From Streptomyces zhihengii (GTDB lineage: Bacteria > Actinomycetota > Actinomycetes > Streptomycetales > Streptomycetaceae), in NCBI RefSeq assembly GCF_016919245.1, contig NZ_JAFEJA010000001.1:992001-1056000 (forward strand): a stretch of DNA of 64,000 nucleotides, given 5' to 3'. The notes beneath the pieces were generated by a model. The model did not search any database. It saw nothing but the letters and a program-made list of their open reading frames with translations, and was not told where the DNA came from. The translations under genes were made by a program, and so were the position numbers. Positions 33,931 through 42,942 of this stretch are shown in pieces. Each line of letters starts with the position of its first letter. The first letter of the stretch is position 1.

Positions 33931-34490
33931 CACTCGGCAAGAGCTTGATCGCTCCCAGCAGCGTGGTGCAGCCTGCCTTTCTGCGTCAAGGGCGCTTGTG
34001 GACAAGCGAATTGATTGGTCATCATCATCTTGTCGTGCCGTCGTCCTTGAGTAGGATCGGCGCGGCTCGTCACCGGCGCGGGGCCCTGCACCACTCCTCG
34101 CGGCCGTGCGGCGACCGCCGGCGCCCGGCCGACCACCGGACCCGCCGGCCCGCTCGACGGACGACCGGCCGGCCACCCCGGTGACGTCCGGGCGGCTCAC
34201 GCGCTGTGCCGCGGGGGACGCCACCGAACCGGAGGACCCCTGCGGACCGCCCGGTGGTACGCGCACGCCTCCTCACCGTCTTGAGGGACTCATGACTCGC
34301 ACCGCTTCACCCGGCATCCGACCACCGGGCCCGCGACGCACGGGATCGGGGGCCCTCGGGCCGTGTTAGCCGTACCCCCTGGCGCACCGCGCCCGTTACG
34401 CGTACCGCCGAGCGCGGTGCCCCTCCGTCCGACGCCGACCCGGCCGGAGGCGCGCCGCCCGGCGGGCACCGGCCGCGGGAGGCACGGCTG
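33931..34490. other. Divergent intergenic region between the kinase operon and the hypothetical gene
   Basis: 560 bp without a supported gene. It holds the operator-like palindrome at 33993-34008 in a locally AT-richer patch (33990-34035), and a GGGAGG ribosome binding site just before 34491. No structured RNA could be recognised. Confidence 0.6.
33993..34008. promoter_or_regulatory. Palindromic operator upstream of the kinase operon
   Basis: CGCTTGTGGACAAGCG has two perfect 7-bp arms around a GG centre, 63 bp upstream of the kinase ATG. No regulator gene is adjacent. Confidence 0.55.
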
Positions 34491-35492
34491 ATGCCCCCGG
34501 ACGCGTTCCGCCCCAAGTACCACCCGGCCGGTCACGACGACCAGTTGCGCGGCGCGGTGCAGGAACTGCGCACCGGCCGGTGGCTGGCCATGCGGGACCT
34601 GCTGGAGTCGACACCCGACTGGGCGCTGTGGACGCAGCGGACCCAGGTGCTGGCCGCCGTCGCCGCCGGGTCGGACACGGTCCGGGCCTGGCGTTCGGAG
34701 GAGCCCGACAGCCCGGCCGCCGCGGTGATGCACTGCCGGGTGACGGTGGAACGGGCGCTGCGCGCGCACCGCGACGGCCACCACCGCACCCAGGAGCTGT
34801 GGCACGACGCCTGGCAGGCCTGCCGGGACGCCTCCCGGGCGGTGCCGGACGACCCGGTCCCCTGGGTGTGCCTGCTGGCGCTGGCCCGGCTCGACCCGGA
34901 ACAACGGCTGGAGGAGCACCGGGTGGCGCCGCCCGGGCCGATGCTCTTCCCCGGGCCGTGGGGCCTGCTCGCCCAGGCCGACCGGCGCGACCCGCACAAT
35001 CGCGAGGCGCACCACCGGATGCTCCAGTTCGTCTACGCCCGCCGCCCCGGGGCGCAGCTCCCCGAGGCGGTCAACTACGCGGTGTGGGCCGCGTCCTCGG
35101 CGCCCGCCGGTTCGGCGCTGAAGGTGCTGCCGCTGCATGTGCGGGTGGAGCGCTACCGGCGCGAGGAGGGCCAGGAGCGGGCGCTCGACCTGCACTGGGT
35201 CACCGACGACGCGACGCGCGACGCGGAGGCGGCGCTGCTCGGCTGGTTCGACGTCTGCGCTCCCGGCAGACGCTCGCTGCCGGACCTGAGCCATCTGGCG
35301 CACGCCCTGTGGGGCGCCCAGCGCTTCACCGAGGCCGCCCGGGTCTTCGAGGCGCTCGGCCCGTACTGGACCACCCAGCCCTGGTCCTTCCGCACCCGCG
35401 ACCCCGGTGACGCGGTGCTCGCGGAGGAGGTGTTCCTGCGCGCCCGTGCCCGCTGTCTTGCGGTCGCGCGGGACGCGGGCGGGGCGGCCTGA
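34491..35492 (+). CDS. Hypothetical protein with TPR-like helical fold
   Basis: A 333-aa protein I do not recognise by name. It is soluble, rich in Trp and Arg, and composed of amphipathic helices (RTGRWLAMRDLLESTPDWALW, HRTQELWHDAWQACRDASRAVP, LSHLAHALWGAQRFTEAARVFEALG) that look like TPR or DUF4034-type repeats. No signal peptide, membrane segment or catalytic motif. ATG 34491 has GGGAGG about 7 nt upstream. It precedes the amino-acid permease by 129 bp on the same strand and may share its transcript. Confidence 0.7.
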   Translation: MPPDAFRPKYHPAGHDDQLRGAVQELRTGRWLAMRDLLESTPDWALWTQRTQVLAAVAAGSDTVRAWRSEEPDSPAAAVMHCRVTVERALRAHRDGHHRTQELWHDAWQACRDASRAVPDDPVPWVCLLALARLDPEQRLEEHRVAPPGPMLFPGPWGLLAQADRRDPHNREAHHRMLQFVYARRPGAQLPEAVNYAVWAASSAPAGSALKVLPLHVRVERYRREEGQERALDLHWVTDDATRDAEAALLGWFDVCAPGRRSLPDLSHLAHALWGAQRFTEAARVFEALGPYWTTQPWSFRTRDPGDAVLAEEVFLRARARCLAVARDAGGAA

Positions 35493-35621
35493 CGCCCTCA
35501 CCCGAGGGCCACCCGCCCCGGCCTTCCCCCGTCCTGTCCCTGCCCGTCCCGCCCGAACGCGACCGCACGCGCCCTTCCCCGTCCGTCCAGCGCATCGCCC
35601 TTTCCCCACGGAGGTTTCCCG

Positions 35622-37157
35622 ATGTCCGTCTCCCCGCCGAAGTGGTCGGCCGCCGACCGCACGCCACCCGAGGACAAGGACGAGGAGGCACGGCTGCGGG
35701 AACTGGGCTACCAGCCGGTTCTCGCCCGCCGCATGGGCGGTTTCGGCAACTTCGCGATCAGCTTCTCCGTGATCTCGATCCTGTCCGGCTGCATGACGCT
35801 CTACGGCTTCGGCCTGAACACCGGCGGCCCCTCCGTCATGCTGTGGGGGTGGCTGGGCGTCGGCCTGTTCGTGCTCTTCGTGGGCATGGCACTGGCCGAG
35901 GTCACCAGCGCGTACCCGACGTCGGGCGCGCTCTACTACATGGCGGACCGGCTCGGCGGCCGCAAATGGGGCTGGTACACGGGCTGGCTGAATCTGCTCG
36001 GTCTGCTGGGCGCGATAGCCGGGATCGACTACGGCTGCGCCCTGTTCACGGGCGCGTTCCTCAACCTCCAGTTCGGCTTCGAGCCGACGCCCGGCTCCAC
36101 GATGGTCATCTTCGTCTGCATCCTGCTGCTGCACGCGACGCTCAACCTGTTCGGTGTGCGGCTGGTGAGCGTGCTCAACTCCATCAGCGTGTGGTGGCAT
36201 CTGGCGGGCGTCGCGCTCATCGTGGGCGCCCTGGTGATCGTGCCGTCCGACCACCAGTCCCCCGAGTTCGTCTTCGGCGAGTTCGTCAACGGCACCGGCT
36301 GGGACAACCCCGTCTACGTGGCCGCCATCGGCCTGCTGCTCGCGCAGTACACGTTCAGCGGCTACGACGCCTCCGCCCACCTGTCCGAGGAGACGTCCAA
36401 CGCCTCGGTGACGGCGGCCAAGGGCATCGTGCGCTCCATCTGGGTCTCCTGGATCGCCGGGTTCGCGCTGCTCGCGGGGCTGACGTTCGCCATCCAGGAC
36501 TACGCGGGCACCCAGAACAGCGCGACGGGGGTGCCCCCGGCGCAGATCCTCATCGACGCGCTCGGCACCGGGGCGGCCTCCGCGCTGCTGCTGGTCGTCA
36601 TCGTGGCGCAGCTCTTCTGCGGCAACGCCGAGGTGGCCGCCGCCAGCCGGATGGTGTTCGCGTTCAGCCGCGACAACGCGCTCCCGGGGTCCGCGCTCTG
36701 GCGCAGGGTCAGCGGCCGCACCCAGACGCCCGTGCCGGCGGTGTGGCTGTCGGTGGGCTTCGCCTGCGTCCTGGCCCTGCCCTCGCTCTACTCGCCGACC
36801 GCGTACGGCGCGGTCACCGCGATCAACGTCATCGGCATCACCCCGGCGTACGCGATCCCGGTGTACCTGCGGCTGCGGGCCGGTGACCGCTTCGAGCCCG
36901 GCCCGTGGAACCTCGGCCGGTGGAGCAAGCCGGTGGGCTGGGTGGCGGTGGCCTGGGTCGCCGTCGTGACCGTGCTGTTCTGCCTGCCGCAGTCGAACCC
37001 GGTGACCGTCGACTCGATGAACTACGCGTCCATCGCGCTGGCCGCGGTCCTGGTGCTGGCGACGGTGTGGTGGTTCGTCGCCCGGCGTTCGTACAGCACC
37101 CCGGCCGCGTACGGCACCGCCCGCGAACGGGCGGAGATCGAGGAGGACGTCGTCTGA
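35622..37157 (+). CDS. APC-superfamily amino-acid permease
   Basis: A 511-aa permease with about 12 membrane segments. Family signals include GGFGNFAISFSVISILSGCM at the start of TM1 and the ALAEVTSAYPTSGALYYMADRLGG motif. LLLAQYTFSGYDASAHLSEET near the middle is characteristic of GABA/choline-type AAT permeases. It imports an amino acid or amine with protons or by exchange. ATG 35622 has ACGGAGG 7 nt upstream. A hairpin terminator follows at 37212-37242, separating it from the LacI regulator. Substrate not determinable; gamma-aminobutyrate or choline-like amines are the nearest family members. Confidence 0.9.
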   Translation: MSVSPPKWSAADRTPPEDKDEEARLRELGYQPVLARRMGGFGNFAISFSVISILSGCMTLYGFGLNTGGPSVMLWGWLGVGLFVLFVGMALAEVTSAYPTSGALYYMADRLGGRKWGWYTGWLNLLGLLGAIAGIDYGCALFTGAFLNLQFGFEPTPGSTMVIFVCILLLHATLNLFGVRLVSVLNSISVWWHLAGVALIVGALVIVPSDHQSPEFVFGEFVNGTGWDNPVYVAAIGLLLAQYTFSGYDASAHLSEETSNASVTAAKGIVRSIWVSWIAGFALLAGLTFAIQDYAGTQNSATGVPPAQILIDALGTGAASALLLVVIVAQLFCGNAEVAAASRMVFAFSRDNALPGSALWRRVSGRTQTPVPAVWLSVGFACVLALPSLYSPTAYGAVTAINVIGITPAYAIPVYLRLRAGDRFEPGPWNLGRWSKPVGWVAVAWVAVVTVLFCLPQSNPVTVDSMNYASIALAAVLVLATVWWFVARRSYSTPAAYGTARERAEIEEDVV

Positions 37158-37211
37158 CGGCAGCCGCCCGCGGCGGCGGACGCCGTCCGACGGCCGCCTC
37201 GGCAGACCGGG

Positions 37212-37242
37212 GAGGGGCCCGTTCCGCGGGGACGGGTCCCTC
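37212..37242 (+). terminator. Terminator after the amino-acid permease
   Basis: An 11-bp stem, GAGGGGCCCGT (37212-37222) with ACGGGTCCCTC (37232-37242), including one G-T pair, and a 9-nt loop. Confidence 0.7.
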
Positions 37243-37280
37243 GGCGCGCCCCGGCGGGTAGCCTGGCCGGGAGGCGACTG

Positions 37281-37294
37281 TCGAAGCGCTTCAA
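37281..37294. promoter_or_regulatory. LacI operator, site 1 (before lacI-type regulator)
   Basis: TCGAAGCGCTTCAA, with the 10-bp perfect palindrome GAAGCGCTTC and central CG typical of LacI-family operators, 25 bp before the regulator start at 37319. It implies autoregulation. Confidence 0.75.
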
Positions 37295-37318
37295 TTCCTC
37301 TGATCTGCGGGAGAGCGG

Positions 37319-38335
37319 ATGGTCACCCTTGCCGAGGTCGCCCGGCACGCCGGAGTCTCGGCCAGCACCGTGAGCTACGTCATCAGCGGGAAGCGCGCGA
37401 TCTCCGCCGGGACGCGGGAGCGGGTGCGGCGGTCCATCAGCGAGCTGGGCTACCACCCGCACGCGGGCGCCCGGGCGCTGGCCGGCAGCAGGTCGCACAT
37501 CATCGCGCTGATGGTGCCGCTGCGCACGGACCTGTACGTGCCGGTGATGATGGAGATCGCCGTCACCGTCGCCCAGGCCGCCCGTACGCACGGCTACGAC
37601 GTCCTGCTGCTGACGGGCGAGGAGGCACCGGACGCGGTGCGGCGGGTGGTCGGCAGCAATCTCGCCGAGGCCATGATCGTGATGGACGTCGAGCTCGACG
37701 ACCGGCGGCTGGAGCTGCTGCGCTCGGTCGACCGGCCGTCGGTGCTGGTGGGGATCCCCGCCGAGCCGGCCGGACTGACCTGTGTGGACCTGGACTTCTT
37801 CGCCACCGGCGCGGTCTGCGTGGAGCATCTGGCGGGGCTCGGGCACCGGGAGATCGCCGTCGTCGGCGAGGCGCCCGCGGTCTACGAGCGGCGCACCGGC
37901 TTCGCCGAGCGCACCCTCGCCGGCATCCGGGAGCGGGCCGGGCAGCTCGGCGTGCGGATGCTCCACCGCCCCTGCGAAGGCGGCTACGAGGGCGTGTCGG
38001 CGGTGCTCTCCCGGATCCTCGACGAGCGGCCCGGCACGACGGGTCTCGTCGTCCAGAACGAGGCGGCGGTCGAGCCGCTGCTGGCGGTCCTGCGGCAGCG
38101 CGGGCTCGCGGTGCCCGAGGACATGTCGGTGGTGGCGGTGTGTCCCGAGGAGGTGGCGACGGGAGCCTCCGTACGCCTCACCTCCGTGGCCGTCCCCGCG
38201 CGGGAGCTCGGCCGGCAGGCCGTCGAGGCCCTGATGGCCCGCCTCGGCGGCCGCCCGGCGGGCGAGGTCCTGCTGCTCCGCCCCGCCCTCACCCTCCGCG
38301 ACAGCTCGGGCCCGGCGCCGGAAGCGGGCGTCTGA
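37319..38335 (+). CDS. LacI-family regulator of the glycan-utilisation genes
   Basis: A 338-aa LacI/GalR protein. The HTH and hinge are MVTLAEVARHAGVSASTVSY, KRAISAGTRERVRRSISELGYHPHAGARALAGS; the periplasmic-binding-like core follows (IIALMVPLRTDLYVPVMMEI to PARELGRQAVEALMARLGG). The operator GAAGCGCTTC lies just upstream of it and again before four transcription units between 46652 and 55725. This makes it the likely repressor of the transporter and glycosidase genes, relieved by a hemicellulose-derived sugar. ATG 37319 follows a GGGAGAG sequence at close spacing. Confidence 0.9.
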   Translation: MVTLAEVARHAGVSASTVSYVISGKRAISAGTRERVRRSISELGYHPHAGARALAGSRSHIIALMVPLRTDLYVPVMMEIAVTVAQAARTHGYDVLLLTGEEAPDAVRRVVGSNLAEAMIVMDVELDDRRLELLRSVDRPSVLVGIPAEPAGLTCVDLDFFATGAVCVEHLAGLGHREIAVVGEAPAVYERRTGFAERTLAGIRERAGQLGVRMLHRPCEGGYEGVSAVLSRILDERPGTTGLVVQNEAAVEPLLAVLRQRGLAVPEDMSVVAVCPEEVATGASVRLTSVAVPARELGRQAVEALMARLGGRPAGEVLLLRPALTLRDSSGPAPEAGV

Positions 38336-38516
38336 CGGAGGGGCCCGGCTCCGCTGCTGGGCCTGCTCCGGGCCGGGGCTCCGCGACGGGCGGGGGTCCG
38401 CCCGGGACCGGAGGCGGTGAGCGATCCGCGTACGTTCGGTGCGCGGCGCATGTATCCCCTCCCCGCGGACCGGCCGCCGCGGGACAATCCCGGGAAACGA
38501 GGGAAGGGTCGCGCCC

Positions 38517-40817
38517 ATGCCGTCCGCAGACTTATGCCGTGCCCTCCGCCGCCGCACCGTGCTGGGGCTGTCCGCGGGGGTGAGCGCGCTCGCGCTGACG
38601 CTGACCCCGGCACTGCCGCACGACGCCGCGGCTGCACGGCCCGCCTCCGGCCCCGACGCCCGGGTCGCGCCGGCCAGGGCTCCCGCCCCGAAGCCGCTCG
38701 GCAGGCAGATCACCAAGTGGTTCCAGGACCCCGTCGGCAACCTGGCCTATCAGACACGCAGGACGGCCGGGCTCGACCGCGCCTACGGCCGCAACCTGGC
38801 CATCGGGTTCGTCGACATCACGGGCCTCGACGACGTGGACGTCACGGGCTACCGCGTGGTCGGCTCCGGAGAGCTGGCGCAGAGCGATCCCGCGCTGTAC
38901 GCCTCACTCGGCCTGGCCGCGAAACCTCAGGTCGAGCGGTTCGTGATCGTGCCCAGCTTCAACAACCCGTCCACCGGGGACACCAAGGGGGCCCACTCCG
39001 AAATCCGTTTCTTCTCGCAGGAGTTGCTCTACATGGGGGTGACGGACCCGGCTCGGACGTTTCTCCTGTACTCCGACCTGTCACCGTGCCGCGACTGCGC
39101 TCCGCGAATCCCGGACACCACCGAGGTGCGCTGGATGACCAGGGACGGCGAGGGCTCGCACCTGCGCAGGGAACGCATCCTGAACGCCGCCGCGGCCTCC
39201 GGTCACGAGGCCGCCATGACGGACGCGGACCGCAAGCGCAACGCCGAGGCGGTGGCGCGCACACGGCAGCGGACGCTGGACAAGCGGGCCAGGGAAGCCG
39301 AGCGGCGGGCGCAGTTGTGGGGGAAGGCACCGCCGACGCCGTGTCCCACACCGCTCTCGGCGCCACTCGCCGCGGGCGGGTCCGGCGTCCTCGCCCTGGC
39401 CGCCCACCGGCGGTCCGCGGCCGCTGCCCGGCCGGCCGCCGCCCCCTGCGGGGAACCGGACGGGAAGGACACCGCGCGGGCCGCACCGGGCGGGCTGGGC
39501 CGCGCTCTGGCCGGGCCCGTCGCCGAGTCCCCCGGAGGCATCGACTTCTCCGCGCTGACGCTGCGCTACCTCGCCGACCCGGGTGACGGCAGCGGGCTGC
39601 AGTACGCCTTCGAGGCCCCCGCCGCCGCCTCCGGCGCCTCCCCGGCGGCCGGTACGGACGCCGCCCGCCTCAGTTCCGACGCCTTCTTCGTCTGGCTGGC
39701 GCTGAAGCCCTCGACGTTCTGGGTCAACCTCAACCCCACCGAACCCGACCGCGTCGTGGACGCCGACATGGGCCGCACGGACGTGGGGCGGGTCATGCTC
39801 CAGGCGGACCTGCGGCTCAAGAAGGACGTGGGCAGGCTCGTGCACCCCGGCACGGAGCTGGGCCGGAGGTACCACGACCGGCTGAAGGGCACCTGCTCGT
39901 CGTCGCGTGTGTGGGTCCTGCCCGAGCCCGCCGACATCCACGCCGACGGCGAGAAGCTGTACGTCCTCAAGGCGCCGCTCAGCGTCCGGATGGAGGCTGA
40001 GCACATCGAACTGCCCCGGGAGAAGGGCGGGCCGGGCGACTGCCCCGAGGCCGACGAGGCCACCCGCGACCACAACGAGGCGCTCTTCCGCAGCCTGATC
40101 CTGCCCGAGCTCACCAAGCTGGTGAACGGCGACCCGCACTACGCCGACCTGCGCCGCGTGCACCTCTCCCGCGTCGCCGCCCAGTGGTACCGGGAGCTCG
40201 GCGCGTCCCGGCCCACCACGTACGGCGAGCTCGTCGACGGGGGCGACATCGACGCCTGGACGACCCGGACCGGCTGGAAGCCGAAGGACACCTTCGACCG
40301 GTACGTCCACTCGTACACCGAGGGCGACTACCGCTACAGCCGCGAGGAGACCAAGGGGGACCGCGTCTGGACGTACACCTACGTGTACGGGGGTGTCGAC
40401 CTCACCTCCGCGCCGCTGCGCAAGATGTCCGAGAGCTCCTTCACCGCCCGCCACGCGGGCCTGCCGAAGGACGTCCGGGCCTCGCTGACCCGCCCGGTCG
40501 GCGGGGGCGGCACCGACGGCCGGCTGCTGATGGGGGCGCGGACTCCGCAACAGGCGGCCGCGGGACCGGGCCCGTCCGCCGACGGCGAAGACGACGACAG
40601 CGACGACGACTCCGGCGGCAGCTCCGGTGAGCGGGCGTCCGGCCGGTCGGCTCTCGCCGCGTGGACATGGGTCTGGCTGCCCGCGCTGCTGGTTCCTCTC
40701 GGCGGCATCCTGCTGTGGCGCCGCCACGCCACGGCACCGCGTCCGGCGAGGCCCGCACGCGGTCCGTCCGCCGGCGCGCCGGATCGGCCCCGTTCGCCGT
40801 ACGACGACTACCTGTGA
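38517..40817 (+). CDS. Tat-exported, membrane-anchored protein with zinc deaminase signature
   Basis: A 766-aa protein of unknown role. Residues 11-43 form a Tat-like signal (RRRTVLGLSAG, hydrophobic stretch, AAA). Residues ~95-200 carry a cytidine-deaminase-fold signature: HSE (160-162) and PCRDC (190-194), the HxE and PCxxC zinc and catalytic residues. A basic helix follows (213-250), then a second uncharacterised domain (~345-600, starting DFSALTLRYLA and including ADMGRTDVGRVMLQADLRLKKDV), an Asp/Ser-rich linker and a single C-terminal TM (~712-734) with a cytoplasmic Arg/Pro tail. Codon 6 (38532-38534) is TTA, so translation probably needs bldA. ATG 38517 has GGGAAGG ~9 nt upstream. Substrate could be a nucleoside, nucleic acid or protein; unknown. 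Confidence 0.72.
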   Translation: MPSADLCRALRRRTVLGLSAGVSALALTLTPALPHDAAAARPASGPDARVAPARAPAPKPLGRQITKWFQDPVGNLAYQTRRTAGLDRAYGRNLAIGFVDITGLDDVDVTGYRVVGSGELAQSDPALYASLGLAAKPQVERFVIVPSFNNPSTGDTKGAHSEIRFFSQELLYMGVTDPARTFLLYSDLSPCRDCAPRIPDTTEVRWMTRDGEGSHLRRERILNAAAASGHEAAMTDADRKRNAEAVARTRQRTLDKRAREAERRAQLWGKAPPTPCPTPLSAPLAAGGSGVLALAAHRRSAAAARPAAAPCGEPDGKDTARAAPGGLGRALAGPVAESPGGIDFSALTLRYLADPGDGSGLQYAFEAPAAASGASPAAGTDAARLSSDAFFVWLALKPSTFWVNLNPTEPDRVVDADMGRTDVGRVMLQADLRLKKDVGRLVHPGTELGRRYHDRLKGTCSSSRVWVLPEPADIHADGEKLYVLKAPLSVRMEAEHIELPREKGGPGDCPEADEATRDHNEALFRSLILPELTKLVNGDPHYADLRRVHLSRVAAQWYRELGASRPTTYGELVDGGDIDAWTTRTGWKPKDTFDRYVHSYTEGDYRYSREETKGDRVWTYTYVYGGVDLTSAPLRKMSESSFTARHAGLPKDVRASLTRPVGGGGTDGRLLMGARTPQQAAAGPGPSADGEDDDSDDDSGGSSGERASGRSALAAWTWVWLPALLVPLGGILLWRRHATAPRPARPARGPSAGAPDRPRSPYDDYL

Positions 40818-40854
40818 GCCGCGGCCGCCGCCGTCCCCGCGTCCCGGGAACGGC

Positions 40855-40888
40855 GGTGGCGCCGCACGGTCAGGTGTGCGGCGCCACC
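40855..40888. terminator. Bidirectional terminator between deaminase-like and GH42 genes
   Basis: A perfect 13-bp stem (40855-40867 and 40876-40888) with an 8-nt loop between two convergent genes. Confidence 0.85.
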
Positions 40889-40923
40889 GGGTCCCTCCGG
40901 CCGGGGCCGGAAGTGCGAGCGGC

Positions 40924-42912
40924 TCAGGCGGGGTCGAGGACGGCGACGCCGAAGCGGGGCAGGCGCACGGTGTCGTGCACCTCGGTGTCCGTCAGCAGGT
41001 CACGGTGGCTGCCGGGGACGGGGACGGTGACCGGGTCGCGGCCGTGGTTGAGGACGAAGAGAAGCGGGCCGCGGCGCACCGCCTCGACGTGTTCGGGCAG
41101 GGCGTCGAGGACCGGTGCCACGCCGGCCTCGCGGGCGGCGCCGGCGAGCAGGCTGCGCAGGGCGGCCGGTTCGGGCAGGGTGCTGACGTAGTGGGCGCCG
41201 CCGTTGCGCAGGACGGCGGGGAGCCCGGCCAGCTCGCCGCAGGCGTAGGCGGCGACGGTCTCGGCGCCGGGCGCGGGCTGGATCTCCTCGGACCACAGGG
41301 TGCCGTGGAAGGTGCCGCAGTCGGCGCGTTCGCCCTCGCCCAGCGGCCACCACTCGTGGAGGACGTCGATGCCGAGGAGGTCGCGCAGCCGGGCGTCCAT
41401 GCCGCCCGGGCGGACGCGGTCGTCCGTGTCGGCGATCCCCGTGAGGAATCCGCACACCAGGGTGGCCCCGGCGCGGACCCGGGCCACCAGCGCGTCGATC
41501 GCCGCGTCGTCGAGCAGGTAGAGCTGGGGCACGACGATGAGGCGGTAGCGGTCGAGGTCCCGGCCGGGAGGGGCGAAGTCGACCGGGATGTGCGCCTCCC
41601 ACAGGGCCCGGTGCCAGGCGCGCAGGATGTCCTCGTAGGCGACCAGCCGTGACGGGCGGGCCTCCTGCGCGGACGCCCACCAGGCGTGCCAGTCGTGCAG
41701 GATCACCGCCTCGGCGCTCTGTCCGGTGCCGGCGGTGCGCGGTCCGATCCGGGCGAGGTCGGCGCCGATCCGTTTGATCTCCAGGAAGCCGCGGCCGCGT
41801 TCCCCGGCGTGGGACACCATCGCGGAGTGGAACTTCTCGGCGCCCTGGCGGGACTGGCGCCACTGGAAGTAGCAGACGGCGTCGGCGCCGCGGGCCACGG
41901 ACTGGAGGGACCAGAGCCGGTTGAGGCCCTCGGGCTTGGGCCGGTTGACCTCGCGCCAGCTCACCGCCCCGGCGGCCTGCTCCATCAGCATCCACGGTCC
42001 GCCGGCCTGCGAGCGGGTCATGTCGGCGATCATGGCCTGGTACTGGCCGGCCAGCGGGTCGGCCGGGTCGGGGTAGGTGTCGACGGAGACGACGTCCTCG
42101 TGGCGGGACCACTCCCAGGCGTCCTGCCCGAAGAACATCGGCATGAAATTGGTGGTGACGGGGATGTCGGGGGCGTGGCGGCGCACGATGTCGCGCTCGG
42201 CCAGGAAGCAGGCGAGGAGCATGTCGGACGAGAAGCGCCGGAAGTCGAGGATCTGCGCCGGGTTGCGCAGGTAGTGGGCGCGGCGCGGCGGCAGGATCTC
42301 GTCGAAGGTGTCGTAGCTCTGGCCCCAGAAGGCGGTGCCCCAGGCGGTGTTGAGCGCCTCGGTGGTGCCGTAGCGGTCGGTGAGCCAGCGCCGGAAGGCG
42401 CGGGCCGCCTCGTCCCCGTAGTCGTAGGTGCAGTACTCGTTGTTGATGTGCCACATGAGCAGCGCCGGGTGGCCCGCGTACCGGGCGGCGACCGCCTCGG
42501 TGACGGCGGCCGCGGCGCGCCGGTAGTCGGGGCTGGCGGGTGCGAAGTGCTGGCGCGAACCCCACCACTCGGTGCGGCCGTCCTCGTCGCGGGGCAGCGT
42601 GCCGGGGTGGAGGCGGCCCAGCCAGGGCGGCGGGGAGGCGGTCGGGGTGGCGAGGACGACGCCGACGCCGTGGCCGTGCAGCAGGTCCATCAGCCGGTCG
42701 AGCCAGCCGAAGTCCCGTACGCCGGGGCGGGGTTCGATCCGGGCCCAGGAGAAGACGCCCACGGTGACGGAGGTGACGCCGGCCTCCTTCATCAGCCGGA
42801 CGTCGTCCTCCCAGATCTCCTCGGGCCACTGCTCGGGGTTGTAGTCGCCGCCGAACAGGATCCTGCCGCGGGTGGCGTCCGCGAGCGTCGGCCGCGTACG
42901 GGGTGTGCTCAT
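40924..42912 (-). CDS. GH42 beta-galactosidase
   Basis: A 662-aa glycoside hydrolase family 42 enzyme. FGGDYNPEQWPEEIWEDDVRLM opens the TIM barrel; the acid/base is Glu159 in WHINNEY and the nucleophile is Glu311 in WMLMEQAAG. There is no signal peptide, so it acts inside the cell on imported galacto- or arabinopyranosyl oligosaccharides. It is the last gene of the SBP-permease-permease-GH42 operon, 30 bp after the second permease. With the GH31 alpha-xylosidase and GH3 enzyme it makes the set needed to trim galactosylated xyloglucan-type oligosaccharides, which is inference. ATG 42912 is the only sensible start. Confidence 0.93.
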   Translation of the reverse strand: MSTPRTRPTLADATRGRILFGGDYNPEQWPEEIWEDDVRLMKEAGVTSVTVGVFSWARIEPRPGVRDFGWLDRLMDLLHGHGVGVVLATPTASPPPWLGRLHPGTLPRDEDGRTEWWGSRQHFAPASPDYRRAAAAVTEAVAARYAGHPALLMWHINNEYCTYDYGDEAARAFRRWLTDRYGTTEALNTAWGTAFWGQSYDTFDEILPPRRAHYLRNPAQILDFRRFSSDMLLACFLAERDIVRRHAPDIPVTTNFMPMFFGQDAWEWSRHEDVVSVDTYPDPADPLAGQYQAMIADMTRSQAGGPWMLMEQAAGAVSWREVNRPKPEGLNRLWSLQSVARGADAVCYFQWRQSRQGAEKFHSAMVSHAGERGRGFLEIKRIGADLARIGPRTAGTGQSAEAVILHDWHAWWASAQEARPSRLVAYEDILRAWHRALWEAHIPVDFAPPGRDLDRYRLIVVPQLYLLDDAAIDALVARVRAGATLVCGFLTGIADTDDRVRPGGMDARLRDLLGIDVLHEWWPLGEGERADCGTFHGTLWSEEIQPAPGAETVAAYACGELAGLPAVLRNGGAHYVSTLPEPAALRSLLAGAAREAGVAPVLDALPEHVEAVRRGPLLFVLNHGRDPVTVPVPGSHRDLLTDTEVHDTVRLPRFGVAVLDPA

Positions 42913-42942
42913 GACGTACCTCGTGCTCCTCGGCGACGGGGC

